Below are positions 1 through 7,868 of a DNA stretch of 64,000 nt, piece after piece (the stretch's first letter is position 1; every line of letters starts with the position of its first letter). The notes under the pieces are model-generated. The model had not been told where the DNA came from, searched no databases, and worked only from the letters and a program-made list of their open reading frames with translations. The stretch is from a virus, in the IMG/VR virus record IMGVR_UViG_3300014720_000015, positions 98,537 to 162,536 of that record; one strand, written 5' to 3'. The position numbers were made by a program, and so were the translations under genes.

Positions 1-16
1 TACATTAAATTAAAAT

Positions 17-90
17 TCTGGTGTAGCTCAGAGGCAGAGCACTTGTCTGTTAAACAAGTGGTCGTGATATCGTAATTCACCACCAGAGCA
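17..90 (+). tRNA. tRNA-Asn (GTT)
   Basis: A cloverleaf folds with acceptor TCTGGTG/CACCAGA, D stem GCTC/GAGC and anticodon stem CTTGT/ACAAG around loop CTGTTAA, giving anticodon GTT. The T stem has one mismatch at its loop end. The 3' end reads GCA, so only part of a CCA tail is encoded. It is the first of four tRNAs at the left edge; any leader controlling them lies outside the window. Confidence 0.9.
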
Positions 91-95
91 ATCAT

Positions 96-165
96 TGCGA
101 GTCTTAATGGTAAAGAGCCTCCTCTCATAAGGGAAGCCAAATCGGTTCAATTCCGATACTCGCAA
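96..165 (+). tRNA. tRNA with CAT anticodon (Met or Ile2)
   Basis: Acceptor TGCGAGT/ACTCGCA and T arm ATCGG-TTCAATT-CCGAT are perfect. The anticodon loop CTCATAA gives CAT; the outermost anticodon-stem pair is a mismatch. CAT may be elongator or initiator Met, or Ile2 if C34 becomes lysidine. Sequence alone does not decide, and no tilS is seen here. The D arm is short. Confidence 0.75.
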
Positions 166-180
166 CGTTAAAATTAAAAT

Positions 181-262
181 GGCGACATAGCCGAGCGTAG
201 CTACGAACTACGTAATCGTAATCGGAGCGGAGGATGTGGGTTCGAATCCCTCTGTCGTCACA
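181..262 (+). tRNA. Atypical tRNA-Arg (ACG)
   Basis: Acceptor GGCGACA/TGTCGTC (one G-T pair), a T arm with loop TTCGAAT and encoded ACA end are clear. A perfect anticodon arm CGTAG-CTACGAA-CTACG gives ACG. Only six bases separate it from position 9, so a normal D arm is missing, while about 28 bases fill the variable region; CCGA and TCGG could close a larger helix around the anticodon arm. It may be a structurally reduced or non-decoding tRNA. Confidence 0.6.
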
Positions 263-267
263 TTTCT

Positions 268-339
268 GGCACTATGATGTAAATGGAAGCATCTCAATCT
301 TCTAAATTGAGTGTAAAAGTTCGAATCTTTTTAGTGTCA
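268..339 (+). tRNA. tRNA-Arg (TCT)
   Basis: Acceptor GGCACTA/TAGTGTC (one G-T pair), anticodon arm TCAAT-CTTCTAA-ATTGA with anticodon TCT, and T arm AAAAG-TTCGAAT-CTTTT. The CCA is not encoded (ACT follows), so the tail must be added by a nucleotidyltransferase. Confidence 0.88.
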
Positions 340-359
340 CTTTTTTTTTTGATTATTTT

Positions 360-391
360 TTTGTATATTTATTTGTATATTTATTATTATG
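360..391 (+). promoter_or_regulatory. Double TATATTT promoter-like motif
   Basis: Two copies of TTTGTATATTTATT lie directly before the start at 389. The second runs into ATTATTATG, the form in which a CATATTTATTNTTATG motif recurs before several other starts in this window. The first resembles the Bacteroidota -7 box TAnnTTTG. Confidence 0.5.
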
Positions 392-625
392 ATGAATCTT
401 TGGGTTATAGTCGGTTTTGGTTTATATTACCTTATCAAAGGGGTGGTATGGGTTATCGTTGATGTATCATATTTTAAAACGAAATATGATAATCCATTAC
501 AACCAGTTTTTAATATTATTTTTTGGCCAATATTCTCAACAAGAAGAACTATAATTCAAATTACATCATGGTTTAAATCCAGAAAAAATGCAAAATCTAA
601 AAGTGAAATTAAAGGAAGGTCTTAA
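389..625 (+). CDS. Small membrane protein
   Basis: Unrecognised 78-residue protein. Residues about 4-28 are hydrophobic (WVIVGFGLYYLIKGVVWVIV) and form a likely membrane segment; a second weaker one covers FNIIFWPIF. The C-terminal 15 residues are Lys/Arg/Ser-rich, so the tail is probably cytoplasmic. ATG codons at 389 and 392 are both possible starts. It overlaps the next reading frame by 38 bases. Confidence 0.55.
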   Translation: MMNLWVIVGFGLYYLIKGVVWVIVDVSYFKTKYDNPLQPVFNIIFWPIFSTRRTIIQITSWFKSRKNAKSKSEIKGRS

Positions 626-890
626 ATTTGGCGGTAATATATATGACTATTTTTCTTTTGAAAAAGGTGGAAAAAATATCTTAGTCAGTAAGGAAGGTAT
701 TCTTGGTCATGACAACCAATTAATTACATGGTCTGATATTGAAGCTTTGAAGAAAATATATGATAAAAAAGATATTGCCGAGGGGTGAGGAGATAAAATA
801 TTCTTAAACCATGACGATGATGGTTTAAGTGATGACGTTAAAATGTTATTATATTTAAGGTTCCCAGAGAAATCTAAATTTGAAAAATAA
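588..890 (+). pseudogene. Small gene interrupted by an in-frame TGA
   Basis: From ATG 588 a 66-codon frame ends at TGA 786-788, but the same frame stays open and protein-like for another 33 codons to TAA at 890 (GDKIFLNHDDDGL... ending PEKSKFEK). No separate start precedes the second part except a late ATG. TGA is a normal stop elsewhere here, so this is either a nonsense mutation (TGG to TGA is one base) or readthrough. The product is unrecognised; if the frame ends at 788 it is a 66-residue protein. Confidence 0.5.
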
Positions 891-926
891 TTTGTATATT
901 TACATTTAAGTGTATATATTTGTGCT

Positions 927-1829
927 ATGGAAAAAAATCGTCTAGGATATATGGTAACAAGACCAGACCAAAAACTCACCATAATGAGAGGAATTTCAGG
1001 GTCAGGTAAAAGCACTAGGGCAAAAGAATTGGTCGGGAGCGGTGTAATTCACTCAACTGATGATGTAATATCTTCTATGGGTAATTATAATGATATTTTT
1101 GCTGATATGATAACCCGTAAAGATTTTTCAAACTTACAAAAGGCGCACCAAACAAATTTAAGAAATGCCATTAACTCAATGAAGAATGGTATAACACCAG
1201 TCATTATAGATAACACTAATTTAGCGCCATGGGAATCTAAAGCTTATGTCAAAGCCGCATTGGAAATGGGTTTTGATGATAAGAATATAGAGATAGTGAA
1301 TGTTGGTACTGGTGGTGCTTCAGCTGAAGAATTAGCGAAAAGGAATACTCATGGTGTCCCATTGGATAAAATCAAAGCGATGATTGATAAGTATAACGCT
1401 AATAAAGACATTACGATTGATGATATTCTTAAAGAAACCAAAAAAGATAAATCCGATAAGGTTTTGTATTCAGCTGTTGTTTTAGATGAAAAATCCAAAA
1501 ACGAGCTGTTAGCTAAGTTTGACATACCTGAAGGTTGGAAAACCTTTGCGCATCATATGACGATAGTTTTCGGTAAAGGTTTACCAGAAGACATGAAATC
1601 TGATTTAGGTAAAACCGTTACATTGACAGTTAAAGAGTTGGGAATTTCTGATATGGCAATAGCCGTTAAGGTTGATGGATACCCATCAACCAATAACATA
1701 CCACATATAACAATGGCTGTTAATGTTAACGAGGGTGGAAAACCTGTAATGTCAAATCAAATTACAAATTGGAAACCAGTTAAAAATTTCAATATTACTG
1801 GTACCGTAACAGAAGTTAAAGCAAATTAA
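927..1829 (+). CDS. Polynucleotide kinase fused to 2H phosphodiesterase
   Basis: 300 residues. The N-terminal half is a P-loop kinase of the PNK/AAA_33 type: Walker A GSGKST at about 24-30 and the IIDNTNL motif near 92. The C-terminal part (about 175-290) carries two HxT motifs, HMTIVF and HITMAV, the signature of 2H phosphoesterases such as the 2',3'-cyclic phosphodiesterase of fungal tRNA ligase. The pair would heal broken RNA: open the cyclic phosphate and phosphorylate the 5'-OH. This KIN-CPD order resembles the healing half of yeast Trl1, with the ligase encoded separately at 3968. A TATATTTG box lies just upstream. Confidence 0.8.
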   Translation: MEKNRLGYMVTRPDQKLTIMRGISGSGKSTRAKELVGSGVIHSTDDVISSMGNYNDIFADMITRKDFSNLQKAHQTNLRNAINSMKNGITPVIIDNTNLAPWESKAYVKAALEMGFDDKNIEIVNVGTGGASAEELAKRNTHGVPLDKIKAMIDKYNANKDITIDDILKETKKDKSDKVLYSAVVLDEKSKNELLAKFDIPEGWKTFAHHMTIVFGKGLPEDMKSDLGKTVTLTVKELGISDMAIAVKVDGYPSTNNIPHITMAVNVNEGGKPVMSNQITNWKPVKNFNITGTVTEVKAN

Positions 1830-1839
1830 TTAATTAATA

Positions 1840-2085
1840 ATGTTAGAAAGAATTTTAGAAATGTATCCTGACGATACGTTTTTGGTTGCTGATGGTTTTA
1901 ATGAGGCAATCATTGGTGTTGATGAATCAAGCATGCGATTGATTTATTCTGTCGAAAAATGTATAGATATCTTAGTTGAAGATGATGAAATGTTGTTAGA
2001 ACAAGCAATAGAATACTTTGATTTCAATGTCAGAGGTTCCTATGTTGGTGAGCAAACACCAATTTTTTGTGAAGATTGTTTTTAA
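1840..2085 (+). CDS. Acidic hypothetical protein
   Basis: 81 residues, rich in Asp/Glu, ending with a CEDCF motif. No family recognised. It follows the kinase gene by 10 bases in the same direction and is probably co-transcribed. Confidence 0.6.
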   Translation: MLERILEMYPDDTFLVADGFNEAIIGVDESSMRLIYSVEKCIDILVEDDEMLLEQAIEYFDFNVRGSYVGEQTPIFCEDCF

Positions 2086-2126
2086 TAGTCAAAAATATTT
2101 TTATATCTTTGACCAAAATTAATAAT

Positions 2127-2612
2127 ATGACTGAACAGTTAGAAATCGAAAGAAAATATTTACTAAAATATAATCCACTTAATTTGGGAGAGTTTGATAA
2201 TCTATTGCAGATAACACAATTATACTTACCAAAGGATGAGAATGGTTATACTGTAAGATACAGATATATCACAGACACTAATGACAAAGTAACTTATGTT
2301 AAAACGCTTAAAAAATATGTAAGTGATATGGTCTGTGAGGAGATAGAGTGTGAGGTTAACAAAGAAGAGTATGAATTGGCTGAGAGTAAAGCTGTAAGTC
2401 AGATTGTTAAGTTACGTTATGAATTTAAAAATGATGATTTAATTTGGCAAATTGATAATTTTGTGAATATTAAGATGGTATTGGCTGAGGTTGAATTGCC
2501 AAGCGAAAACCACGCATTTCAAATACCAGAGATACTAGAAGAGGCTATTGTAGCTGAAGTAACAGGCATCAATGGTTTTAGTAATGAAAGTTTAGCAATG
2601 TTTTTAGAGTGA
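2127..2612 (+). CDS. CYTH-domain phosphohydrolase
   Basis: 161 residues from ATG 2127, preceded by an AT-rich Bacteroidota-type promoter stretch. The N-terminal EIERKYLL is the ExExK signature of the CYTH (CyaB/thiamine triphosphatase) family. Later paired acidic and basic residues (VRYRYI, EEIECEV, KLRYEF, IWQIDNF, LAEVELP) match strands of the eight-stranded tunnel. Such enzymes act on triphosphates, including RNA 5'-triphosphates, thiamine triphosphate and inorganic triphosphate; the substrate is not evident. Its place in an RNA-repair neighbourhood makes an RNA end-processing role plausible but unproven. Confidence 0.75.
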   Translation: MTEQLEIERKYLLKYNPLNLGEFDNLLQITQLYLPKDENGYTVRYRYITDTNDKVTYVKTLKKYVSDMVCEEIECEVNKEEYELAESKAVSQIVKLRYEFKNDDLIWQIDNFVNIKMVLAEVELPSENHAFQIPEILEEAIVAEVTGINGFSNESLAMFLE

Positions 2613-3283
2613 TGTTTATATTAGGTGATATACATGGTAATTTTAACTATCTAAGGTATTTGATTAAAACCATAGGTAATAAAGGCCCTATTATCCAAGT
2701 TGGTGATTTTGGTATGAATAATAATATCAAAAACATGGAAACCATCTTGGAGGGTCTAAATAACTTATTGGGTGAGAACAATAATAAACTATATGTGATT
2801 CGTGGTAATCATGATAACCCTTATTTTTGGCAAGGGAATCACATATATGATAATATCGAATTATTACCAGATTATACAATAAAAGAAATCGAAGGTAAAA
2901 GGATGTTCTTTGTTGGTGGTGCTATTAGCATCGATAGAAAGGTTAATCCATATTATTGGCATGATGAGGTTTTCGTATATGATAAAGAAAAAACTTTCGA
3001 AGCCCGTAATATAGACATCGTGGTTACTCATACTGCACCGAATTACGTATTTCCATTGGGTATAAATGATTTGGTTAGACATTTTGCACAAGATGACCCT
3101 AATCTTATAACTGAACTATATATTGAAAGGGAACAAATGGCTGAGATGTGTGATATGTTGATGTTCAATAATAACATCACTCACCATTTTTATGGTCATT
3201 TCCATGCTGATGAGATAACACAATATAAAACATGTGAATTTAGATGCGTTGGAATTAATAATACATACGATTTAAGAGTTTAA
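2612..3283 (+). CDS. Calcineurin-like metallophosphoesterase
   Basis: 223 residues; ATG overlaps the previous TGA. It has the full metal-binding set: GDIHG at the N terminus, GDFG, GNHDN, a His in VTHTAP and YGHFHAD near the C terminus. The family hydrolyses phosphomono- or diesters (proteins, nucleotides, RNA 2',3'-cyclic ends). Position among RNA repair genes suggests a nucleic-acid or nucleotide substrate, as inference. Confidence 0.8.
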   Translation: MFILGDIHGNFNYLRYLIKTIGNKGPIIQVGDFGMNNNIKNMETILEGLNNLLGENNNKLYVIRGNHDNPYFWQGNHIYDNIELLPDYTIKEIEGKRMFFVGGAISIDRKVNPYYWHDEVFVYDKEKTFEARNIDIVVTHTAPNYVFPLGINDLVRHFAQDDPNLITELYIEREQMAEMCDMLMFNNNITHHFYGHFHADEITQYKTCEFRCVGINNTYDLRV

Positions 3284-3305
3284 AAGAATATTTAAATATA
3301 AAAAT

Positions 3306-3914
3306 ATGATGAACTCAACAATCAAAAAAAACTTAAGAAAAATGTTATTGGAAGATGTAACAGGTCCAACTAAATTATATGTGTTTGATTTTGACGCTAC
3401 TCTTGTGGATACACCATTACCAGAAGTTGGTAGACGTATCTGGAAAGAAAAGTATGGATTTGATTTCCCATCAAAATCAGCTGATGAAGTTGAAAAAAAC
3501 AAAAAAATAACTGGTTGGTGGGGTAGAAAAGAAAGTTTGGATATGGATACCTTTGACATGCCAATGATTCCAGAGGTAAAAAGTGCTTATGATTCAGTAA
3601 AAAATAACCCTGATGTCATGAAAGTAATGTTAACTGGTAGACGTGGAAACTTATCAGATGAGGTTAAAAAAATATTGGATGATAAAGGTTTAAAGTTTGA
3701 TATGTATCTTTTTAATAATAAAAGTGATACTTTAACAGCAAAATTGGATTATCTGAACGATATTTTAACCAATAATCCTAATATTAAAGACGTAACTCTT
3801 TTTGATGATAGAACTGAACATATACCAACGTTTCAAAAATGGGGTGATGATTTGGTTGCGAATGGTCGGTTGAATGATTTCGTTATGAACCACATCCAAT
3901 CAAATCATCATTAA
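3306..3914 (+). CDS. HAD-superfamily protein (Swiss-army-knife RNA-repair type)
   Basis: 202 residues. After a basic amphipathic leader (MMNSTIKKNLRKMLLEDV) comes motif I as FDFDATLVDT, motif II Thr/Ser in MLTGRRG, and the acidic motif VTLFDDRTEHI. The order and spacing resemble the HAD domain named from fungal 'Swiss army knife RNA repair-like' proteins, though I cannot run a profile. It would be a phosphatase, plausibly of RNA ends given its neighbours. The leader resembles those of other proteins in the window (5132, 12301, 47651). Confidence 0.65.
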   Translation: MMNSTIKKNLRKMLLEDVTGPTKLYVFDFDATLVDTPLPEVGRRIWKEKYGFDFPSKSADEVEKNKKITGWWGRKESLDMDTFDMPMIPEVKSAYDSVKNNPDVMKVMLTGRRGNLSDEVKKILDDKGLKFDMYLFNNKSDTLTAKLDYLNDILTNNPNIKDVTLFDDRTEHIPTFQKWGDDLVANGRLNDFVMNHIQSNHH

Positions 3915-3937
3915 TATTTGTAAGTTCAATTTTTTTC

Positions 3938-3947
3938 GTATATTTGT
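3938..3947 (+). promoter_or_regulatory. TATATTTG promoter box of the ligase gene
   Basis: CGTATATTTGTA lies about 20 bases before ATG 3968, which argues for that start rather than an in-frame TTG at 3944 that falls inside the box. Confidence 0.55.
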
Positions 3948-3967
3948 ATCCTAAATTAAAAGATACA

Positions 3968-5098
3968 ATGGAATTAGCTATAGTTAAATACATAAAAGAA
4001 CACGGATTAAGTAAAGCGTTAAACGACTTCAAACTTAAGATTCGTGTGTATGATAAAAAAATATGTATTAAATATGACCAGATTGAATCTCCATTTGGTA
4101 ATAGAGAGGTTGAAGAGTGTAGAGGTATTGTATTAGAAAAAGATACATGGAAGGTCATGTGTCTTGGTCTAACCAAGTTTTATAATTCAGCTGAAGGTCA
4201 TGCCGCTACAATAGATTGGTCAACGGCCAGAATCCAAACTAAGTTGGATGGTACCTGCATTAACTTATATTATGATTGGCATAAAAATCGTTGGTTTGCT
4301 GCCACTACTGGTACCGCTGAAGGTGAAGGTGAGGTTAATAATAGACTTAACACATCATTCAACGATTTGTTTTGGGAAACCATTTATAACTTTACAGATT
4401 ATGATAATTTCACTGAAGCGTTAGATGTCGATAATACCTATGTGTTTGAGTTAACAACACCGTATAACATAGTAGTAACACCACATGCAACTTCTAGTGT
4501 TACGTTGTTAACTGTTAGGGATTTAAAAACGTTAGATGAATACTCAAAGAATGATGTGATTCAAATAGCTGATTGGTTAGGTGTTCCATATGTTGAAGAA
4601 CATGAACTTAATAAAGGTAATTTTGATTATCTTATAAAGACATTCGAACAGATGCCCTATGATAATGAAGGTTATGTTGTTGTTGATGGTAATTTTAACA
4701 GAGTTAAGGTTAAAAATCCAGCATATGTCGCTGTACACCATTTAAAAAATGGGACAGAAGCCCACCATATCATGGAAGTCATAAAAACTAATGAGATTGA
4801 AGAATATGTTGCGACATTCCGTGAAAGAGAAGACGAGGTTAGGTCATTACATCAAAATTATAATGAATTAACTGATAAGTTATACTCATCATGGGAAGCT
4901 TTAAACCAATTTAGACCAAAAGATATAACCAAAGAAGAAAGAAAATTATTTGCTAATAAGGTTTTTGATATAGCAGATTCAAATGATTTAAAATCTTTCA
5001 CTGGTTTATTCTTCGGATTAAACGATGGTAAAGTTAAAACCATACCAGATTATCTACGTCAAATGGATAACAAAAAACTATATGCCCTACTAACATAG
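3968..5098 (+). CDS. T4 Rnl1-like RNA ligase
   Basis: 376 residues, similar in length to T4 RNA ligase 1. Nucleotidyltransferase motif I is TKLDGTC (Lys the adenylation site), with YVFEL as motif III-like, EGYVV as motif IV and RVKVKNPAY as motif V. Tyr-rich ends and the C-terminal helical part fit the Rnl1 family, which reseals tRNA anticodon loops cut by host nucleases such as PrrC. With the kinase-phosphodiesterase at 927 it makes a complete break-repair set. A terminator hairpin overlaps its stop codon. Confidence 0.82.
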   Translation: MELAIVKYIKEHGLSKALNDFKLKIRVYDKKICIKYDQIESPFGNREVEECRGIVLEKDTWKVMCLGLTKFYNSAEGHAATIDWSTARIQTKLDGTCINLYYDWHKNRWFAATTGTAEGEGEVNNRLNTSFNDLFWETIYNFTDYDNFTEALDVDNTYVFELTTPYNIVVTPHATSSVTLLTVRDLKTLDEYSKNDVIQIADWLGVPYVEEHELNKGNFDYLIKTFEQMPYDNEGYVVVDGNFNRVKVKNPAYVAVHHLKNGTEAHHIMEVIKTNEIEEYVATFREREDEVRSLHQNYNELTDKLYSSWEALNQFRPKDITKEERKLFANKVFDIADSNDLKSFTGLFFGLNDGKVKTIPDYLRQMDNKKLYALLT

Positions 5099-5116
5099 GG
5101 CATATTCTTTTTTTTA
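5081..5116 (+). terminator. Rho-independent terminator
   Basis: TATGCCCTA...TAGGGCATA (9 bp, 6-base loop) followed by CTTTTTTTTT. The right arm contains the ligase stop codon TAG, so termination is built into the end of the gene. Confidence 0.8.
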
Positions 5117-5131
5117 GTGATATTTATTATT

Positions 5132-5806
5132 ATGAATAGAATTAAAACTCGTTTATCCGAAGAGTTAACTTTTGACTTAATTGAACAAATGATTGGTGAG
5201 GATTACCCATCAACATTTGATATGGGTGAATTCAAAACATTAAACTCATTTAAAAAACGTATTGACTATTGTAATAAACATCTGAAAAGAATCAGCTCTG
5301 GTTCATCTAGAGTTGTTTTCATGATTGACAATGAAAAGGTTTTGAAGTTAGCCAAGAACCAAAAAGGTTTAGCTCAAAACGAAGTTGAAATACAATATGG
5401 TAATGAAGGTTATTTAGAGAATATTGTTGCCAAAGTCTATGATTATGATGAGAATAATTTGTGGTTGGAAATGCAATTGGCTAAGAAACTAACAAAATCT
5501 AATTTTAAACAGATAACTGGGTTTAATTTCGATGATTTTGCCACTGCTGTACATAACTATGGGGTTGAATCTGGAAACGCTGGTAGATACGCTCAAAAGA
5601 GACAGATAGACTCAAAAATCGTTGAAGCTATGTGGGAAGATGAATTCGTTTACGGTATTTTTGATTTCATAGGAAACTACAGTATACCTGCTGGCGATTT
5701 GACTAGGTTAAATTCTTATGGTGTTGTCACCGAGAATGGCGTGGATAGAGTTGTTATTATTGATTATGGTTTAACACATGACGTGTACCAATCATTCTAT
5801 TCTTGA
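5132..5806 (+). CDS. Protein kinase-fold protein
   Basis: 224 residues. Features in kinase order: a Gly/Ser turn SGSSRVVFMI, a VLKLAKN segment with a candidate ATP-binding Lys, an acidic ENEVEI helix, a hinge-like WLEMQLA, GDLTRLNSYG in catalytic-loop position and VIIDYGLTHD in DFG position. The HRD motif is not standard, so it may be atypical or inactive. It is preceded by ATATTTATTATTATG and starts with MNRIKTRLSEEL, an amphipathic leader shared with other proteins here. Confidence 0.5.
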   Translation: MNRIKTRLSEELTFDLIEQMIGEDYPSTFDMGEFKTLNSFKKRIDYCNKHLKRISSGSSRVVFMIDNEKVLKLAKNQKGLAQNEVEIQYGNEGYLENIVAKVYDYDENNLWLEMQLAKKLTKSNFKQITGFNFDDFATAVHNYGVESGNAGRYAQKRQIDSKIVEAMWEDEFVYGIFDFIGNYSIPAGDLTRLNSYGVVTENGVDRVVIIDYGLTHDVYQSFYS

Positions 5807-5808
5807 TT

Positions 5809-5955
5809 TCACCGACCTTGACCAACGTATTTTTTCTTATAATTCTTCGAGGATTTAAGATTAGAACTTTTCTTTTTTGAATGAACATTTGGTCGTTTAA
5901 CTTTTGGTTTTTCCAAAAGTTGCGAAGTATTGGTATTAGAACTTTTTTTTGCCAT
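5809..5955 (-). CDS. Small basic protein (KKKYVGQGR tail)
   Basis: 48 residues from MAKKSSNTNT; about a third Lys/Arg, ending SKNYKKKYVGQGR. Small proteins with this Lys-rich, GQGR-ending pattern occur widely in Bacteroidota and their phages, with unknown function; nucleic-acid binding is likely from charge. It is one of very few minus-strand genes. An ACTATTTATT motif lies upstream on its strand. Confidence 0.65.
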   Translation of the reverse strand: MAKKSSNTNTSQLLEKPKVKRPNVHSKKKSSNLKSSKNYKKKYVGQGR

Positions 5956-6014
5956 TTTATAATTTTTTTTAATAAATAGTTGATTTTCCAAAAAAAATAT
6001 GTTTAATTTGTATT

Positions 6015-6260
6015 ATGGAAAAGAACAGTGATAATTATTGGGTGAACGTTTCTAATGATTTAGGTTTAGAAACCAGTTCGGGGTACAGGAAATTATTCTT
6101 ACACCAAAAACATTATAGTAACAAACCTGAAAAAAGAGGTCAATTTTTTGAAGGGGATATATATGTCCATATCGAAAAAGCGATTGAGGCTATTAAATTA
6201 GCGGAACAAGAAATAAAAGAAAAATATAATATTAAAGATGATAATAGCGAAAGTTTTTAA
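6015..6260 (+). CDS. Hypothetical protein
   Basis: 81 residues, unrecognised. The C-terminal half (HIEKAIEAIKLAEQEIKEKYN) is a likely helix or coiled coil. TTTAATTTGTA lies upstream. The next gene starts inside it in another frame. Confidence 0.6.
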   Translation: MEKNSDNYWVNVSNDLGLETSSGYRKLFLHQKHYSNKPEKRGQFFEGDIYVHIEKAIEAIKLAEQEIKEKYNIKDDNSESF

Positions 6261-6441
6261 ATTAACGCAAGACGCGAAACCTAGAAAAGACTTTGATTTT
6301 AAAAAGGGTCAAGAGTTTGAAATTGTTATGAACGTTGTTTATATGAATGGATTTCCAGTACCTAGAGAATTGCAAAGTCTATTTTACAATTGGATAATTA
6401 CTAACGAAAATCTATTCAAAGATGATACACGCCAGTGGTAG
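6238..6441 (+). CDS. Hypothetical protein
   Basis: 67 residues, unrecognised; starts within the end of the previous gene and overlaps the following one, a compact three-gene chain. Pattern suggests a small beta-rich protein. Confidence 0.5.
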   Translation: MIIAKVFKLTQDAKPRKDFDFKKGQEFEIVMNVVYMNGFPVPRELQSLFYNWIITNENLFKDDTRQW

Positions 6442-7159
6442 TACATGGACAGCTAAAACAGCTTACGATTGGTGCTTGGAAGATAATATTAGAATCCTAA
6501 ACATCGATGATTGGTTTGATTCATCTGATGATGAATTAACAAACATATATGATTATCATGTTAGGCCATATACACGTAAAGAGTTTGATGAGCGAATTAA
6601 ACGTTGTAAGGTTAAACGAAATTCTAGGGCTAGAAAAATGGAAGAATTTCTGGAACTTAGAATGTATGGCTTCGTTATATACCAACTAAGCGGCATCCAA
6701 AAGGGTATTCAATTTCAACATGCTGTTACAGAATATGAACGGCATGTACCAGAAGATTTAAGACCACAATATGAACGTTGGGCTGATAAATGGAAAACCA
6801 GCATAGTATTGAATGGTGGAACAACAAATGATTGTTATATTGATTCTGGTACGATGCAGAAATATTATAATGAGTTATTGGATAATGGTATCTTTGTTCA
6901 AGAATTTAATGAACCTGATTTGAACGATTCAATGACAGCGTTTTGTTTCATAACGGACGAAAGGGTATTTGATAGAAATACATATGAGGATTTTCAGCCA
7001 ACACCATTCACATGGAAAGAAAACCATAAACCAAACGAGGCAACTTATATGGAATGGGAGAAGATGGAAAGAGAAAATTATGAAAAATGGATTGAAAAAG
7101 TTGGTGGACAACAAAATGCGTTTTTAAGGTCATTTTTAAAAGATAAAAAACTTGCATAG
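6422..7159 (+). CDS. Hypothetical protein with GTT / EPDLN motifs
   Basis: 245 residues. The central segment has NGGTTND, GTMQKYY and FNEPDLNDSMTAFCF, a pattern I associate with phage proteins near the peptidyl-tRNA hydrolase 2 type, but too weakly for a functional call. The rest is charged and helical. Third of an overlapping chain starting at 6015. Confidence 0.55.
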   Translation: MIHASGSTWTAKTAYDWCLEDNIRILNIDDWFDSSDDELTNIYDYHVRPYTRKEFDERIKRCKVKRNSRARKMEEFLELRMYGFVIYQLSGIQKGIQFQHAVTEYERHVPEDLRPQYERWADKWKTSIVLNGGTTNDCYIDSGTMQKYYNELLDNGIFVQEFNEPDLNDSMTAFCFITDERVFDRNTYEDFQPTPFTWKENHKPNEATYMEWEKMERENYEKWIEKVGGQQNAFLRSFLKDKKLA

Positions 7160-7170
7160 TTAAAAGATAA

Positions 7171-7188
7171 TTTATATATTTGTATTGT
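7171..7188 (+). promoter_or_regulatory. TATATTTG promoter before split tRNA
   Basis: TTTATATATTTGTA about 15 bases before the tRNA 5' half at 7200. Confidence 0.5.
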
Positions 7189-7199
7189 AATAATTAAAA

Positions 7200-7852
7200 G
7201 GTGAGGTAGCTCAGTGGTAGAGCACGTAATTTGGTTAATCTGATTGAAAAGATTACATTCAGCAAATTTAATATTAGCCTCTTAAGCACTTTACTAATTC
7301 TTAACATATTTATTATAAAAGGATAAATATGAAAAAGAAATGTACTGTATGTAAAGAAGAAAAAAAATTAACGGATTTTAATAAAAATGCTGGTAGAAAA
7401 GATGGTTTACAAAGTGAGTGTCGAGAATGTGGTAAAGTTCGCTCAAAAAAACATTATGAAAAAAACAAAACTAAAATAATAGAGCAGGTTAATTTGGCTA
7501 GAGACAAGAGAGTAAACGAACATCGGGAGAAATTTTATAACATCTTATGTGAGTCCTCTTGTATTGATTGTGGAAACACGAATCCACTGGTTTTAGAATT
7601 TGACCACGTAGATACTGATGGTAAAATACATGGGTTAAGTAAAATGGTTCATGATGGTTATTCTTGGGAAAATATATTAAAAGAAATTGATAAGTGTGAA
7701 TGTCGATGTGCTAATTGTCATAGAATTAAAACAGCAACCGAACAAAATTGGTATAAATACAAGTTTTTAAAATTACAAAATAATGATTGTACTAATCTTT
7801 AATAGTTATGTTAACTTCGTGGTCGCAGCGTTCGAATCCTGCCCTCACCGCA
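7200..7852 (+). other. tRNA gene split by an HNH-gene insertion
   Basis: The 5' half (7200-7240) has acceptor GGTGAGG and D arm GCTC...GAGC; the 3' half (about 7811-7852) has a T arm with TTCGAAT and acceptor CCTCACC, a perfect 7-bp match. About 570 bases with an HNH gene separate them, inserted at the anticodon loop. TTTGG at the 5' break suggests Pro (TGG). But the anticodon stem halves (CGTAA and CTTCG) pair badly and the T stem has an extra C, so the tRNA may be dead or the exon ends are not where they look. A group I intron is possible; I did not identify its core. Confidence 0.6.
7329..7802 (+). CDS. HNH homing endonuclease
   Basis: 157 residues. N-terminal zinc-ribbon-like CTVCKEEK...CRECGK, then CIDCGNTNPLVLEFDHVD with the catalytic His, and a closing CRCANCHRIKT. 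This is the phage HNH type found as intron-encoded or free-standing homing endonucleases. It sits inside a tRNA gene, a normal landing site for such elements. An ACATATTTATTAT motif precedes it. Confidence 0.82.
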   Translation: MKKKCTVCKEEKKLTDFNKNAGRKDGLQSECRECGKVRSKKHYEKNKTKIIEQVNLARDKRVNEHREKFYNILCESSCIDCGNTNPLVLEFDHVDTDGKIHGLSKMVHDGYSWENILKEIDKCECRCANCHRIKTATEQNWYKYKFLKLQNNDCTNL

Positions 7853-7868
7853 TTTAAAGAAATATAAT

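Noticed and set aside
588-890. Alternative genetic code with TGA as Trp
   Set aside because: TGA is the sole stop in many overlapping ATGA/TGATG junctions (for example 2610-2612, 11544-11546, 22259-22261), so it is a normal stop here.
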